From contig JAHLKX010000001.1 of assembly GCA_020444515.1 (NCBI GenBank), positions 620,001 through 684,000 of the forward strand: a DNA stretch of 64,000 nt, given 5' to 3'. The notes below the pieces were generated by a model. The model worked only from the letters and a program-made list of their open reading frames with translations, ran no database searches and was not told where the DNA came from. The stretch comes from Bacteroidota bacterium. GTDB taxonomy: Bacteria; Bacteroidota; Bacteroidia; Bacteroidales; JAADJA01. Position numbers and translations under genes: made by a program. The number at the start of each line of letters is the position of its first letter. The first letter of the stretch is position 1. Of this stretch, positions 42,679 through 51,335 are shown piece after piece.

Positions 42679-43365
42679 CTAATTTTTCAATGCTGTCAGT
42701 ACTGAATATCCCTCCAGTTTTCCGTTTTTATTGTAGGATTCACTTCGAACCATTCCTACACCTTCGGCAATCCATTGAACAGCTTTAGATTGAACTTTAA
42801 TCATCATCTTCGTTTCTGTATCATATGACATTTTCAAACAATCGAATGTGCCAGCCGATGTTGTAATTTGTTCCCGGGCTTCCACCATTCGGTTGGTAAC
42901 CCAAACCTTCATGGTAAACATGGTCATCCCGGAAGAATTGATGGTGACCGTAATGGATGCATCAGGCAGCTTATCACCCACCGACATTTCTGAAGGGAAC
43001 ACCATATCTGTAGCATCAACTTCAACTTCCATATCTTTATATGCAGCCATCGCTTCACTATCCAGGAAGTTTCGCATATCCATATAGAATTTCCCATCAT
43101 GACAGCTGACCGTAAAATCACCTTCCATGATCTTCTCTCCCTTTTTGTCAAAGGTTTCCTGTGAAACTGTCAGTGTAACATCATCCCCGCTGGTTTCTTT
43201 GTCAGCAATTTTCTGAACAGACGAACCAACTACTTTGTCTTTTTTGTCATAATTGGTGATTTCGATTTGAGTTCCCTCATCAGCAGGAAAATACATTTTA
43301 CAATCTTGTGCAAAAACAAAAGAAACAGAAATAAAGCCAGTTAATATAAAGAGTAATTTTTTCAT
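42679..43365 (-). CDS. DUF3108/TapB-like exported protein
   Basis: 228 residues with a signal peptide (MKKLLFILTGFISVSFVFAQ). The mature part has alternating strands (VTLTVSQETFDKKGEKI, TSAGTFDCLKMSYD, GVGMVRSESYNKNGKLEGY), matching the DUF3108-like fold seen in Bacteroidetes TapB-type proteins. Function unknown. The in-frame TTG at 43377 is less likely than the ATG at 43365. It may be cotranscribed with fabG, 54 bases upstream. Confidence 0.7.
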   Translation of the reverse strand: MKKLLFILTGFISVSFVFAQDCKMYFPADEGTQIEITNYDKKDKVVGSSVQKIADKETSGDDVTLTVSQETFDKKGEKIMEGDFTVSCHDGKFYMDMRNFLDSEAMAAYKDMEVEVDATDMVFPSEMSVGDKLPDASITVTINSSGMTMFTMKVWVTNRMVEAREQITTSAGTFDCLKMSYDTETKMMIKVQSKAVQWIAEGVGMVRSESYNKNGKLEGYSVLTALKN

Positions 43366-43419
43366 TTTTTTAAGCAATTGTTGATTATCAAGTTAATTTA
43401 TTGACCCATCAGAAAATAT

Positions 43420-44166
43420 TTACGTACTCATTCCGCCACAAACACTGATGACCTGGCCTGAAACATAAGACGACAATTCAGATCCCAGAAAAACACATAC
43501 ATTGGCTACATCTTCAGGTGTACCTCCCCTTTTTAAAGGGATCTTTTCAGCCCAACCATTACGAACTTCTTCTGGCAATTTTTCTGTCATTTCTGTGATG
43601 ATGAATCCGGGAGCGATGGCATTACAGCGAATATTTCGTGAACCCAATTCCTGTGCAACGGATTTGGTAAATCCGATTAAACCTGCCTTGGATGCTGAAT
43701 AATTGGCCTGCCCGGCATTTCCATTCACACCTACCACCGAGCTCATATTGATGATTGATCCGGAGCGTTGTTTCATCATGGTTCGCAGAACTGCTTTCGT
43801 AAGATTAAAAGCTGACTTTAGGTTGATTTGCATGATCAAATCCCAGTCACTTTCACCCATGCGCATCAAAAGGTTATCCCGGGTGATCCCGGCATTGTTG
43901 ACCAAAATATCCACCTGTCCGAAGTCCACAAGAACATCATTGATAAACTTTTCGCTACCATCAAAAGAGCTGGCATCAGAAGCATAACCTTTACCTTTTA
44001 CACCCAAGGCTTCAAGCTCTTTTTCAACTGATTGACAGTTTTCGTCATACCGAATATCCGAAAAGGCAACGTTGGCTCCCTCGGCTCCAAACTTCAGGGC
44101 GATGGCTCTCCCGATTCCTCTTGCTGCACCTGTGATTACAGCAGTTTTCCCATCTAATAATTTCAT
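43420..44166 (-). CDS. fabG: 3-oxoacyl-ACP reductase, SDR family
   Basis: 248-residue NADPH-dependent reductase of fatty-acid elongation. Landmarks: GAARGIGRAIALKF (cofactor loop), NNAGITRDNLLMRM, catalytic Ser in INMSSVVG and Tyr-x3-Lys in ANYSASKAG, plus the C-terminal YVSGQVISVCGGMST typical of FabG. Start: the ATG at 44166 (MKLLDGKTAV) is chosen over an upstream in-frame ATG at 44211 because a -7 promoter element lies between them. No other fab genes are nearby. Confidence 0.92.
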   Translation of the reverse strand: MKLLDGKTAVITGAARGIGRAIALKFGAEGANVAFSDIRYDENCQSVEKELEALGVKGKGYASDASSFDGSEKFINDVLVDFGQVDILVNNAGITRDNLLMRMGESDWDLIMQINLKSAFNLTKAVLRTMMKQRSGSIINMSSVVGVNGNAGQANYSASKAGLIGFTKSVAQELGSRNIRCNAIAPGFIITEMTEKLPEEVRNGWAEKIPLKRGGTPEDVANVCVFLGSELSSYVSGQVISVCGGMST

Positions 44167-44192
44167 ACTTTTTACAATTTGGTTAGGAAGGC

Positions 44193-44200
44193 CAAAGATA
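44193..44200 (-). promoter_or_regulatory. -7 element of fabG
   Basis: On the minus strand TATCTTTG is an exact -7 match, 27 bases before the ATG at 44166. It excludes the longer reading of fabG from 44211. Confidence 0.5.
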
Positions 44201-44396
44201 CAACTTTTCACTATTTATGATCATTTTAAATAAACTTGAAATTGCACGGTAACCATTCATGGAGGTTGAGTTTAATGCACCTCAACTAACCAATAAAATA
44301 TTTGTTGTGAAAAGGTAAAATCCGATTCGAATATTCCATTAGATCGGTTGACCTTCAGCCTGATGTTATCAGGGGACCATATCAATGAAGTGGATT

Positions 44397-45056
44397 TTAA
44401 AACGGTTCATCCTGACGATATTGTTCCGCCAATATGTAGTGGGTTTCTTTTTCGGTCAGCTTAAAATCCAGGATATCCAAAGCAAGAAAATTAACGAGAA
44501 TATTTTCAGCAGCATAGGGTGATATTTTTGCCATGCGCTTAAATTTTGAAAAGGTAATGGATGGGTTATCTTCAAGGTATTCGAGCAACAGTTTTTCCTT
44601 TTCGGTATAGTTGATATAGGTTCCATTCGGACTGTTTTTACGCTTCAGGGCTTTAACCAGTATTTTATTGGCGAGGATATTTTGGTCCCCTACACGGATG
44701 TATGTTCTCCATTTATCTTCGGGGAGTTTGGCCATGTATGGCTGATGCTCCCCTTTCGGAATGATAACCTCAAGAACGACTTTTTTATTAATCACCCATT
44801 CCTTACTGGTGAACTCAACTGCCGGTTTGCAATACATTGTTGCGGCCGATTCAGCCATAAACTTTTCCTCTTCACTCCGAACCCCTGCTATGGCTCCATT
44901 GTCTTTTACACCAATCAAAAGGGTTCCTCCATCTGTATTGGCAAATGCCACAAAGGTTTTAGCGATCTTCATGGCATCAGAAATCTCAAATTTGAAATCA
45001 AGCTGCTGGTGCTCGCCCTGTAAAATAAGGTTTTGTATGTGTAACTTTTTTGCCAT
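44397..45056 (-). CDS. AlbA_2 (Schlafen-type) DNA-binding domain protein
   Basis: 219 residues. The N-terminal AlbA_2 domain (about 8-135) shows LQGEHQQLDFKFEISDAMKIAKTFVAFANTDGGTLLIGVKDNG and VLEVIIPKGEHQPYM, typical of the family's putative divalent-metal nucleic-acid domain. A short winged-helix-like tail follows (KLLLEYLEDNPSITFSKFKRMAKISPYAAENIL). Such proteins often act as regulators. The ATG at 45056 is preferred because a -7 promoter element lies just upstream. It is monocistronic. Confidence 0.85.
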   Translation of the reverse strand: MAKKLHIQNLILQGEHQQLDFKFEISDAMKIAKTFVAFANTDGGTLLIGVKDNGAIAGVRSEEEKFMAESAATMYCKPAVEFTSKEWVINKKVVLEVIIPKGEHQPYMAKLPEDKWRTYIRVGDQNILANKILVKALKRKNSPNGTYINYTEKEKLLLEYLEDNPSITFSKFKRMAKISPYAAENILVNFLALDILDFKLTEKETHYILAEQYRQDEPF

Positions 45057-45067
45057 GAATATTGCCC

Positions 45068-45075
45068 CAAACTTA
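45068..45075 (-). promoter_or_regulatory. -7 element of the AlbA_2 gene
   Basis: TAAGTTTG on the minus strand matches TAnnTTTG, 12 bases upstream of the ATG at 45056. The leader would be very short. Confidence 0.4.
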
Positions 45076-45306
45076 TAAAAAACCAATAAATAACCGAATT
45101 GTTTTTTGAGCCAGCCGGATTGTTTGCGCGCGGGCAGTAAACCAGAAAGCTGACCTTGGGCACAAGCTTTCGCCTATCAGTGAGTTTCCAATCTTATATC
45201 AAATCAGAAATGGCTTTTTATTACACTTACAAACAAAGGGCAGATTGAATCTACTGGCTTGGCATTGGTTCAGATAACTTTATGTATTTTTAGTAATAAA
45301 TTTTTG

Positions 45307-46986
45307 ATGATGTTAAAACTTAATTACACCCTTCTTGCAGCCACTTTCGCAGTCGGCAGCCTCTTCACCAGCGCCAAAGCCCAATCCCCTATGCAGAACG
45401 ATACCATCTGGGGTAACGGCATCTTCACCGTCTTCAACAACGAATCTACACCCATCTCTTACGAGGACATCCACTGCACACCGCTACAGATGCAAGGGGA
45501 CACCATCCCAGACACGACCTACGTCTTCACGACCGATAACAACGGTCAAGCGCCATTCAATCTTCCAGTCTACATAGACATCATTGATGGCATCAAGGAT
45601 AACCAGACGCTTGATGCGATCGTCGCGCCGAACCCTTCCAGTGATTTCAACTTCGCGTTCCACGGCAAGCCGCTCAGCCAGCTCGAGTTCTTCGACATGT
45701 CCGGCAAACGCGTCAAGACAGTCAAGGTGGACTACGACGGCAAGATAGCTAGTGCCTACGTCGACATGAGCAAGGAAGCGCCAGGCACCTACGTCTTCAG
45801 TGCCCTGACGGAGAACGGCAAGGTAGGCGGCAAGATCGTCAAGACGAACACCCCTCCTTCCGGAGAGCATAAACCAAATCTTCCATCACAGAGTCCTTTC
45901 AAGAGCAGCGACTGGACATTCACCGCCACGTATGGCATCCACATCTCACATCCAGGTCACTATGACCTCGACGAGGAAGTGGACATCGTCGATGGCGACA
46001 ACGGCTACATCAACTTCACCATGCAGAAATTCCCTCCAATCCCCCAGCTGCAATACATCGGTGGTTCTGTCAAGGACGAGCAGAGTAATCCTATGCCAAG
46101 CGCGATCGTACGCATCCTCAATCAGAATACTAACGAGGTCATCGATGAGACGAACCCTGATCCTGACGGTGATTACCTCCTCGGCCCAGTCCCTACTGGC
46201 ACAGACTTCTACTTCCAGGTCGGTGACGTCCCAGGCTATTACAGTTTCGACGGTGACGAGGCGTCGACACCCATACAGATCACGAATCCTGACGACACCC
46301 TGCGAACAGTCTTCCATTATAAGCTTCCAGCAGACACCGCAGGAGTACCTGCATATAAGATAAGGGATTTCACCGGTAACAGCAATATTGAAGCTGCACT
46401 GAGGAATATTAAGTATTACCTAAATAGTGCCTTCGATGAAGAAGACAAAAACTTGATTAGAGATAATTTCACAGCGTTGAATGAGATACTTGGAAACGAC
46501 ACTTTATTTGTCGAGTCACTTGATTCATTGAATCAAAACATTGCTGGTTATGATCCATACACAAACCCCTTAGCTGTAGGTATAAACATTAGTCCAGGAA
46601 CAAACAACACAAACCCTGATTTCATATATGTAACAACCCCACTAGGAAACAACATCCCAGTAGTTTTTAAAGCAGAAATGAGCTTGGTAACCGGGTTCTT
46701 TCTCGGACAAACCCATGAAGGAGGAAGAGCTTGTGGAGAACAACAAACAAACTGGTATGGAATCATGCAAGTTGGAGCTCCAGCATTTACCAACGATGAC
46801 AAATTCATCTGGAAACTAGACTTGGCACACTTCAAGGACGTTTATAATGGAAATATATATTTCGGGCTTAACAACATTGTAGATAACCTTTCCGAGAAAA
46901 GCAATAAGAAAAACAAAGGAAGTGATCACAACAGCACGCCATTGAAAGAGAAACCCCTTCCTTCTATCGAATACGTTCTTCAATAA
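45307..46986 (+). CDS. Secreted protein with an internal T9SS-like domain, mosaic composition
   Basis: About 559 residues: signal peptide (ending SLFTSAKAQ), then at 105-180 a segment built like a type IX sorting domain (IVAPNPSSDFNF, QLEFFDMSGKRVKTVK, APGTYVFSALTENGKVGGKIVKT), but internal, with some 380 residues after it. Residues 250-335 look like a carboxypeptidase-regulatory/Ig-like fold (GGSVKDEQSNPMPSAIVRI). The last 200 residues match nothing I know. Codon use is GC-rich with C-ending codons to about 46360, then AT-rich. Either the gene was assembled by recombination, or the sorting-like domain here has another function. It converges with the Cys-rich gene, 15 bases apart. Confidence 0.65.
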   Translation: MMLKLNYTLLAATFAVGSLFTSAKAQSPMQNDTIWGNGIFTVFNNESTPISYEDIHCTPLQMQGDTIPDTTYVFTTDNNGQAPFNLPVYIDIIDGIKDNQTLDAIVAPNPSSDFNFAFHGKPLSQLEFFDMSGKRVKTVKVDYDGKIASAYVDMSKEAPGTYVFSALTENGKVGGKIVKTNTPPSGEHKPNLPSQSPFKSSDWTFTATYGIHISHPGHYDLDEEVDIVDGDNGYINFTMQKFPPIPQLQYIGGSVKDEQSNPMPSAIVRILNQNTNEVIDETNPDPDGDYLLGPVPTGTDFYFQVGDVPGYYSFDGDEASTPIQITNPDDTLRTVFHYKLPADTAGVPAYKIRDFTGNSNIEAALRNIKYYLNSAFDEEDKNLIRDNFTALNEILGNDTLFVESLDSLNQNIAGYDPYTNPLAVGINISPGTNNTNPDFIYVTTPLGNNIPVVFKAEMSLVTGFFLGQTHEGGRACGEQQTNWYGIMQVGAPAFTNDDKFIWKLDLAHFKDVYNGNIYFGLNNIVDNLSEKSNKKNKGSDHNSTPLKEKPLPSIEYVLQ

Positions 46987-47001
46987 GTTGGTAGAAAGCA
47001 C

Positions 47002-48144
47002 TCAGTACACTTTGACATGTGTCTCTTCTTTTCCCCACTGGTATATCTCGAAACCATTGAAAACGGAGTCATAACAACACATTGTATCATATAACTCTTT
47101 TGGAGCAGATGCTGATTGATCAACACAATCACTCTGGTATTGTGTCCAAATCGTATCATTCAACGGATTATACGGCGTATCACAACCATGTTCAAGGCCT
47201 CCTGAAAAACCCTGATCACAGATTTCAGTACTCTGCGTACATAATCCTAACAATTCATCATAATAATAATTCTCAGGGCACCAGTAGTCTCCAAATTGTT
47301 GCGCAGCGACGTCGTAGCACTCGATCATAGCCCCGTCACTCAGTTCCAGCTGCGTGCCTTCTGGCATGCAGTACACTTCGTCTTCCAGCGTTGTCTCGAA
47401 GGTGTGTTCGGTGTATTCCAGTAGTGCGGTGTGATAATCAGGACACTTATCGCCAATGCCTGTTTGTATGATCTCTGAAGGACTGTTTATAGGTTCTTTG
47501 CTTAATGGGTCTTTTATGGGTTTCTCGTAACAAGGTGTGGTGCAACCATGTGTATTATAGAAGACTGATTGTAAGATGGATATTTCTTCGATCGGGTTGC
47601 AGCCTTCTTTGAAGGTGCAGATCGGTCCGTGGTAGGTGGTGAATTCTGTACAGTCATATTCATCGCAGACTTCTATGCAATCGATCCATTCTCCTGATGC
47701 CTCATCGTATTCGTCACACATCGCCTGGCACCCAGATACTCCACCACAAGAGTAATGGGTGACGGGGTAACAGTTGTTCGTGTCTTCGTAGGTGCATCCT
47801 TCTGGCATGACGTAGTAGGTCTCTACAACTTCAGAGATGCCTGTTGCTTGGCAAACCACTTCTCCGTAGCTCTCTTCTGTCAGGATGAGGTCTTTTTCTG
47901 AAGCGAGATTTTCTGTGCTGGTGATCTTGAGGGGTTCGCTGCTTCCGTCGATGACGCATTCGTTCTCTTTAGGATTCGTACAGAGCGCGAAAGGTGTGTT
48001 CGGCGGCGTGTTTGTTTTGACACTTTGTTCCTTGAGGAAGCAGCCTTGCTCTGATTTACCGATGAGGCTGCAGAGCGGGCCGCCGTTTATCTTGTAAGCG
48101 TCAGCACAGCAATAACCGTCTGTCTTGCTGAGCTGGTCTTGCAT
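47002..48144 (-). CDS. Cysteine-rich protein of unknown function, possibly 5'-truncated
   Basis: 380 residues with 29 cysteines (7.6%), many as GCxxxC or CxxxC (GCQAMCDEYDE, DCIEVCDEYDC, GCTTPCYEK). Disulfide-rich proteins should be exported, yet the N-terminus MQDQLSKTDGYCC has no signal peptide. The frame stays open upstream through FLYILE and stops only at the TGA ending the polymerase gene, so the original 5' end may have been lost where this DNA joins the polymerase gene. The style, a run of Cys-spaced short loops, is unlike typical Bacteroidota proteins and recalls some archaeal and candidate-phylum surface proteins, an impression only. No family recognised. Confidence 0.5.
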   Translation of the reverse strand: MQDQLSKTDGYCCADAYKINGGPLCSLIGKSEQGCFLKEQSVKTNTPPNTPFALCTNPKENECVIDGSSEPLKITSTENLASEKDLILTEESYGEVVCQATGISEVVETYYVMPEGCTYEDTNNCYPVTHYSCGGVSGCQAMCDEYDEASGEWIDCIEVCDEYDCTEFTTYHGPICTFKEGCNPIEEISILQSVFYNTHGCTTPCYEKPIKDPLSKEPINSPSEIIQTGIGDKCPDYHTALLEYTEHTFETTLEDEVYCMPEGTQLELSDGAMIECYDVAAQQFGDYWCPENYYYDELLGLCTQSTEICDQGFSGGLEHGCDTPYNPLNDTIWTQYQSDCVDQSASAPKELYDTMCCYDSVFNGFEIYQWGKEETHVKVY

Positions 48145-48171
48145 CTCTAAGATGTATAAGAACCTATCCGG

Positions 48172-51111
48172 TCAGGCCTCCCGCGGATCGGGCTTCAGCG
48201 GCAGCTTGGCCATCTTCTCCACCGTCAAGCTTGGAAAATCAAACTCCTCTGTTACTTCACCCAAGATCAAATAAACTCCTTTTCCTTTAAAGGGATAGTT
48301 CTGCAAAGATTTCGGGAAATGAACCGTATCGAAAAATTCCCCCGTAGCATCCAGGAAGGTCCCGAAGTGCATCCACTCTTTTTTCACTGTTTTCACATAT
48401 TTGATCGTCACCAGGTTGCCAACCATGCGCACTTTTTTACCGACATACCGGATCATATTTTTGGCCAGAATCTCTCCGCGAAACGAAGTTTGCAGCATAT
48501 CGAAATGAGTGAGTGTTACTGGAAAACCGATCAATTCGATTTCGTCATAAGCGTTTTCGATCAGGCTGGTTTCAAGTTGTGGCAGGGTGAATGTTTTCGG
48601 TTTGGAGTAAAACAGAGCATTTTGTACCGATTTTTTTTCTTTGGTCAGAAACATATGCGATTCCCATAAAAGCTCCTGTTTGGTGCTACCTGTATATCGA
48701 AAAGCATCGATCTTAATTAAAATGATCAATTGTTCAATACCGATGGGAATCCTACGGATAAAATCCTCCAGATCCACAAAATCACCATTTCGGTTGCGTT
48801 CTTCCTCAATGCGACGGGATACTTTGTACTCAAGGTTAACAATGTGAACAAAACCGACATAAATATCTTTACCGATGATGCGGGTAGCATAGGTACTGTT
48901 GTTGACACAAGGCAGTTTAATGTGGGCTCCCTGCCGCCGGGCTTCGTTGAAATAGACCCAGGTATGATAAAATCCGCCGAAGTTATTGATCACAGCTGTC
49001 ATGAATTCCAGTGGGAAGTATGCTTTCAAGAAAAGACTCTGGAAGCTTTCCACCGCATAAGAGGCTGAGTGTGCTTTAGAAAAGGAATAACCGGCAAAGG
49101 AGTCGATTTGTCGCCAGATTTCATGGGTCAGCTGGTCAGGATACCCTCTTTCTTTGCAATTCGAAAAGAACTTATCAACGATCCGTTTCATCTCTTCATG
49201 ACCCCGAAATTTACCGCTCATGGCTCGGCGCAGCACATCGGCATCGGCCAGGTCGAGACCGGCAAAATGATGGCACACCTTGATCACATCCTCCTGGTAC
49301 ACCATCACACCATAAGTCTCCTCCAACTGTTCCTTCATGATGGGATGGAGGTATTCAAAATCATTGGGATGATGAAACCGATGAATGTACTGCCGCATCA
49401 TTCCTGACTTGGCCACCCCCGGCCGAATAATGGAACTGGCTGCTACCAGGCTCAGGTAGTTATCGCAGCGCAACTTCTTTAGCAATCCCCGCATAGCAGG
49501 ACTTTCAATGTAAAAACAACCGATGGTCTCCCCTTTCTTAAGTTGTCCCTGCACTTTTTTGTCATTTTTGAACTTATCTACTTCATGAACATCCACCTTA
49601 ATCCCCCTGTTTTGCAGAATGATTTCAGCTGCATCGCGAATGTGGCCGATCCCACGCTGACTCAGGATATCCAGCTTTTCAAATCCGATGTCCTCAGCCA
49701 CATACATATCCCACTGGGTCGTAGGAAAACCCTTTGGTGGTAAATCAAGGGCCGTATAATACGACAGCGGTTCTTCCGAAATCAGTATTCCACCAGCATG
49801 AATACTGCGTAAGTTTGGAAAATCAAGTAATTCTTTTGAAATTTCATATATGTTTCGTGTGATCTCATTCTTATGAACTTCTGTTTCAGGATTATCCACC
49901 AGTTCATCAATTTCCTGTTTGGGCAAACCATAAACTTTGCCCAGTTCCCTAAAGATCGATTTACCTTTAAAAGTAGAGGTTGCACCCAATAGCGCCGTGT
50001 GTTTTTCACCATATCGTTTAAAGATGTAGTCCTGTACTTCTTCGCGTTCGCGCCAGGAATAATCGATGTCAAAATCGGGCGGACTGGTTCTTCTTGGATT
50101 GATAAATCGCTCAAAATAGAGATCAAGGTCGATGGGATCCACATCGGTGATCTTGAGGCAATAGGCCACCACACTATTGGCACCACTCCCCCGCCCCACA
50201 TGGTAAAAACCACGTGACATCGAATAGCGGATAATATCCCAGGTGATCAGAAAATAGGAGGCAAAACCCAGGTTAAAGATGATGTTTAGCTCACTCTTGA
50301 CCCGACGAAGAGCTTCCTGGTTATTTTTACCATAACGGTAATGCAGGCCCTCATAAGCCAGTTTAGTCAACAATTTCTGATCATCACCTTTATTACCGGT
50401 GAAGGTCTTTTTGTTTTTGAAAGTTTTGTAATTGTAATTTATACTGCAATCTTCCAGTAACTTTTCAGTGTTTTTGATGATCTGCGGATAATCCCGGAAA
50501 GGTTTAAGCAGTTGATCAATATCCATCATCCACTCAGATGTATGAGCCAGCATCTCCGGTTTGAGTTTCGAAAGCAAGATGTTGTTATCCACTGCCCGCA
50601 GGTTTTGGTGCAACATATAACCTTTCTCATCTCCAAAAGTCACTGGATGGTGAATCAAAAGGTGAGAATGATCTTTTGAGAAATCAGATGAATACAATTT
50701 TAACAGATCGCTTTGCCGGATCCCGATGAATTCATTCTCCTGAGCTTGAATGGTCTGTTTTCCCCGGAATGGGTAAACCAGGTAAGCATCTTTAAACGTT
50801 TTCGGCCGATCAGGATAATTTGTTTTATTGAGATTGTGCCAGGTGACGAACTCGTTCAGTTCGCGCATTCCTTCATTGTTTAGCGCAATGCCTGTATAAA
50901 GGAATTCATTGCCATTCCTGAACTCGACCCCACCAATGGGTTTGATCCGGTTTTCTTTGCAAATCCTGACAAAATCGACCATGCCCGTGGAATTGTTGAT
51001 ATCGGTCAGAGCTAAAGCCCGGATATTCCTTTCCACAGCCAGCTTCACCAGCTTGTCGATGGCCAGCGTGCCGTAACGGAGACTATAATATGAGTGTGCG
51101 TTGAGATACAA
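48172..51111 (-). CDS. DNA polymerase III alpha-type polymerase, DnaE2-like
   Basis: C-family DNA polymerase of 979 residues, shorter than replicative DnaE (about 1160 or more). The N-terminal PHP domain is modified: MYLNAHSYYSLRYG replaces the usual HxHSxYS, losing one metal ligand. The polymerase core is intact: GLGFASYFLITWDII, HVGRGSGANSVVAYCL, PDFDIDYS (catalytic Asp pair), HAGGILI, YQEDVIKVCHHFAGL and YSFSKAHSASYAV. The context with dinB, an S24 repressor and a GIY-YIG nuclease points to an inducible mutagenic polymerase rather than the replicase. Confidence 0.88.
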   Translation of the reverse strand: MYLNAHSYYSLRYGTLAIDKLVKLAVERNIRALALTDINNSTGMVDFVRICKENRIKPIGGVEFRNGNEFLYTGIALNNEGMRELNEFVTWHNLNKTNYPDRPKTFKDAYLVYPFRGKQTIQAQENEFIGIRQSDLLKLYSSDFSKDHSHLLIHHPVTFGDEKGYMLHQNLRAVDNNILLSKLKPEMLAHTSEWMMDIDQLLKPFRDYPQIIKNTEKLLEDCSINYNYKTFKNKKTFTGNKGDDQKLLTKLAYEGLHYRYGKNNQEALRRVKSELNIIFNLGFASYFLITWDIIRYSMSRGFYHVGRGSGANSVVAYCLKITDVDPIDLDLYFERFINPRRTSPPDFDIDYSWREREEVQDYIFKRYGEKHTALLGATSTFKGKSIFRELGKVYGLPKQEIDELVDNPETEVHKNEITRNIYEISKELLDFPNLRSIHAGGILISEEPLSYYTALDLPPKGFPTTQWDMYVAEDIGFEKLDILSQRGIGHIRDAAEIILQNRGIKVDVHEVDKFKNDKKVQGQLKKGETIGCFYIESPAMRGLLKKLRCDNYLSLVAASSIIRPGVAKSGMMRQYIHRFHHPNDFEYLHPIMKEQLEETYGVMVYQEDVIKVCHHFAGLDLADADVLRRAMSGKFRGHEEMKRIVDKFFSNCKERGYPDQLTHEIWRQIDSFAGYSFSKAHSASYAVESFQSLFLKAYFPLEFMTAVINNFGGFYHTWVYFNEARRQGAHIKLPCVNNSTYATRIIGKDIYVGFVHIVNLEYKVSRRIEEERNRNGDFVDLEDFIRRIPIGIEQLIILIKIDAFRYTGSTKQELLWESHMFLTKEKKSVQNALFYSKPKTFTLPQLETSLIENAYDEIELIGFPVTLTHFDMLQTSFRGEILAKNMIRYVGKKVRMVGNLVTIKYVKTVKKEWMHFGTFLDATGEFFDTVHFPKSLQNYPFKGKGVYLILGEVTEEFDFPSLTVEKMAKLPLKPDPREA

Positions 51112-51259
51112 TTTTGATTGATTAAAATTATAAATGCCTAAAGTGAGCTAAAATGACTAAAGTTGATAATACTATATAGGGATCGACTGCATCATACTTC
51201 ATATATCATACATAATACTTCTCCTGTTTGCGAATCTTCCAAATATCAGATGCGAGGAC

Positions 51260-51335
51260 AACCTGCAACCTGCAACTTACAACTTGCAACCTGAAAACAC
51301 AACCTTGAACATTAAACCTTAAACCTTGAACTTCA
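51260..51335. repeat. AACNNNN heptanucleotide tandem array, downstream of dinB
   Basis: About eleven 7-base units starting AAC: AACCTGC twice, AACTTAC, AACTTGC, AACCTGA, a six-base unit, AACCTTG, AACATTA, AACCTTA, AACCTTG, AACTTCA. The array runs into the last codons and stop of dinB (ending at 51319), so part of the DinB C-terminus is encoded by it. Confidence 0.75.

Noticed and set aside
45484..46363. Several long alternative frames in the GC-rich part of 45307-46986
   Set aside because: They arise from low stop-codon frequency in GC-rich DNA; the plus frame has signal peptide and recognisable folds.
49782..50213. 143-codon frame on the same strand as the DnaE-like gene
   Set aside because: Alternative frame of an intact polymerase gene; no frameshift is needed to explain the protein.
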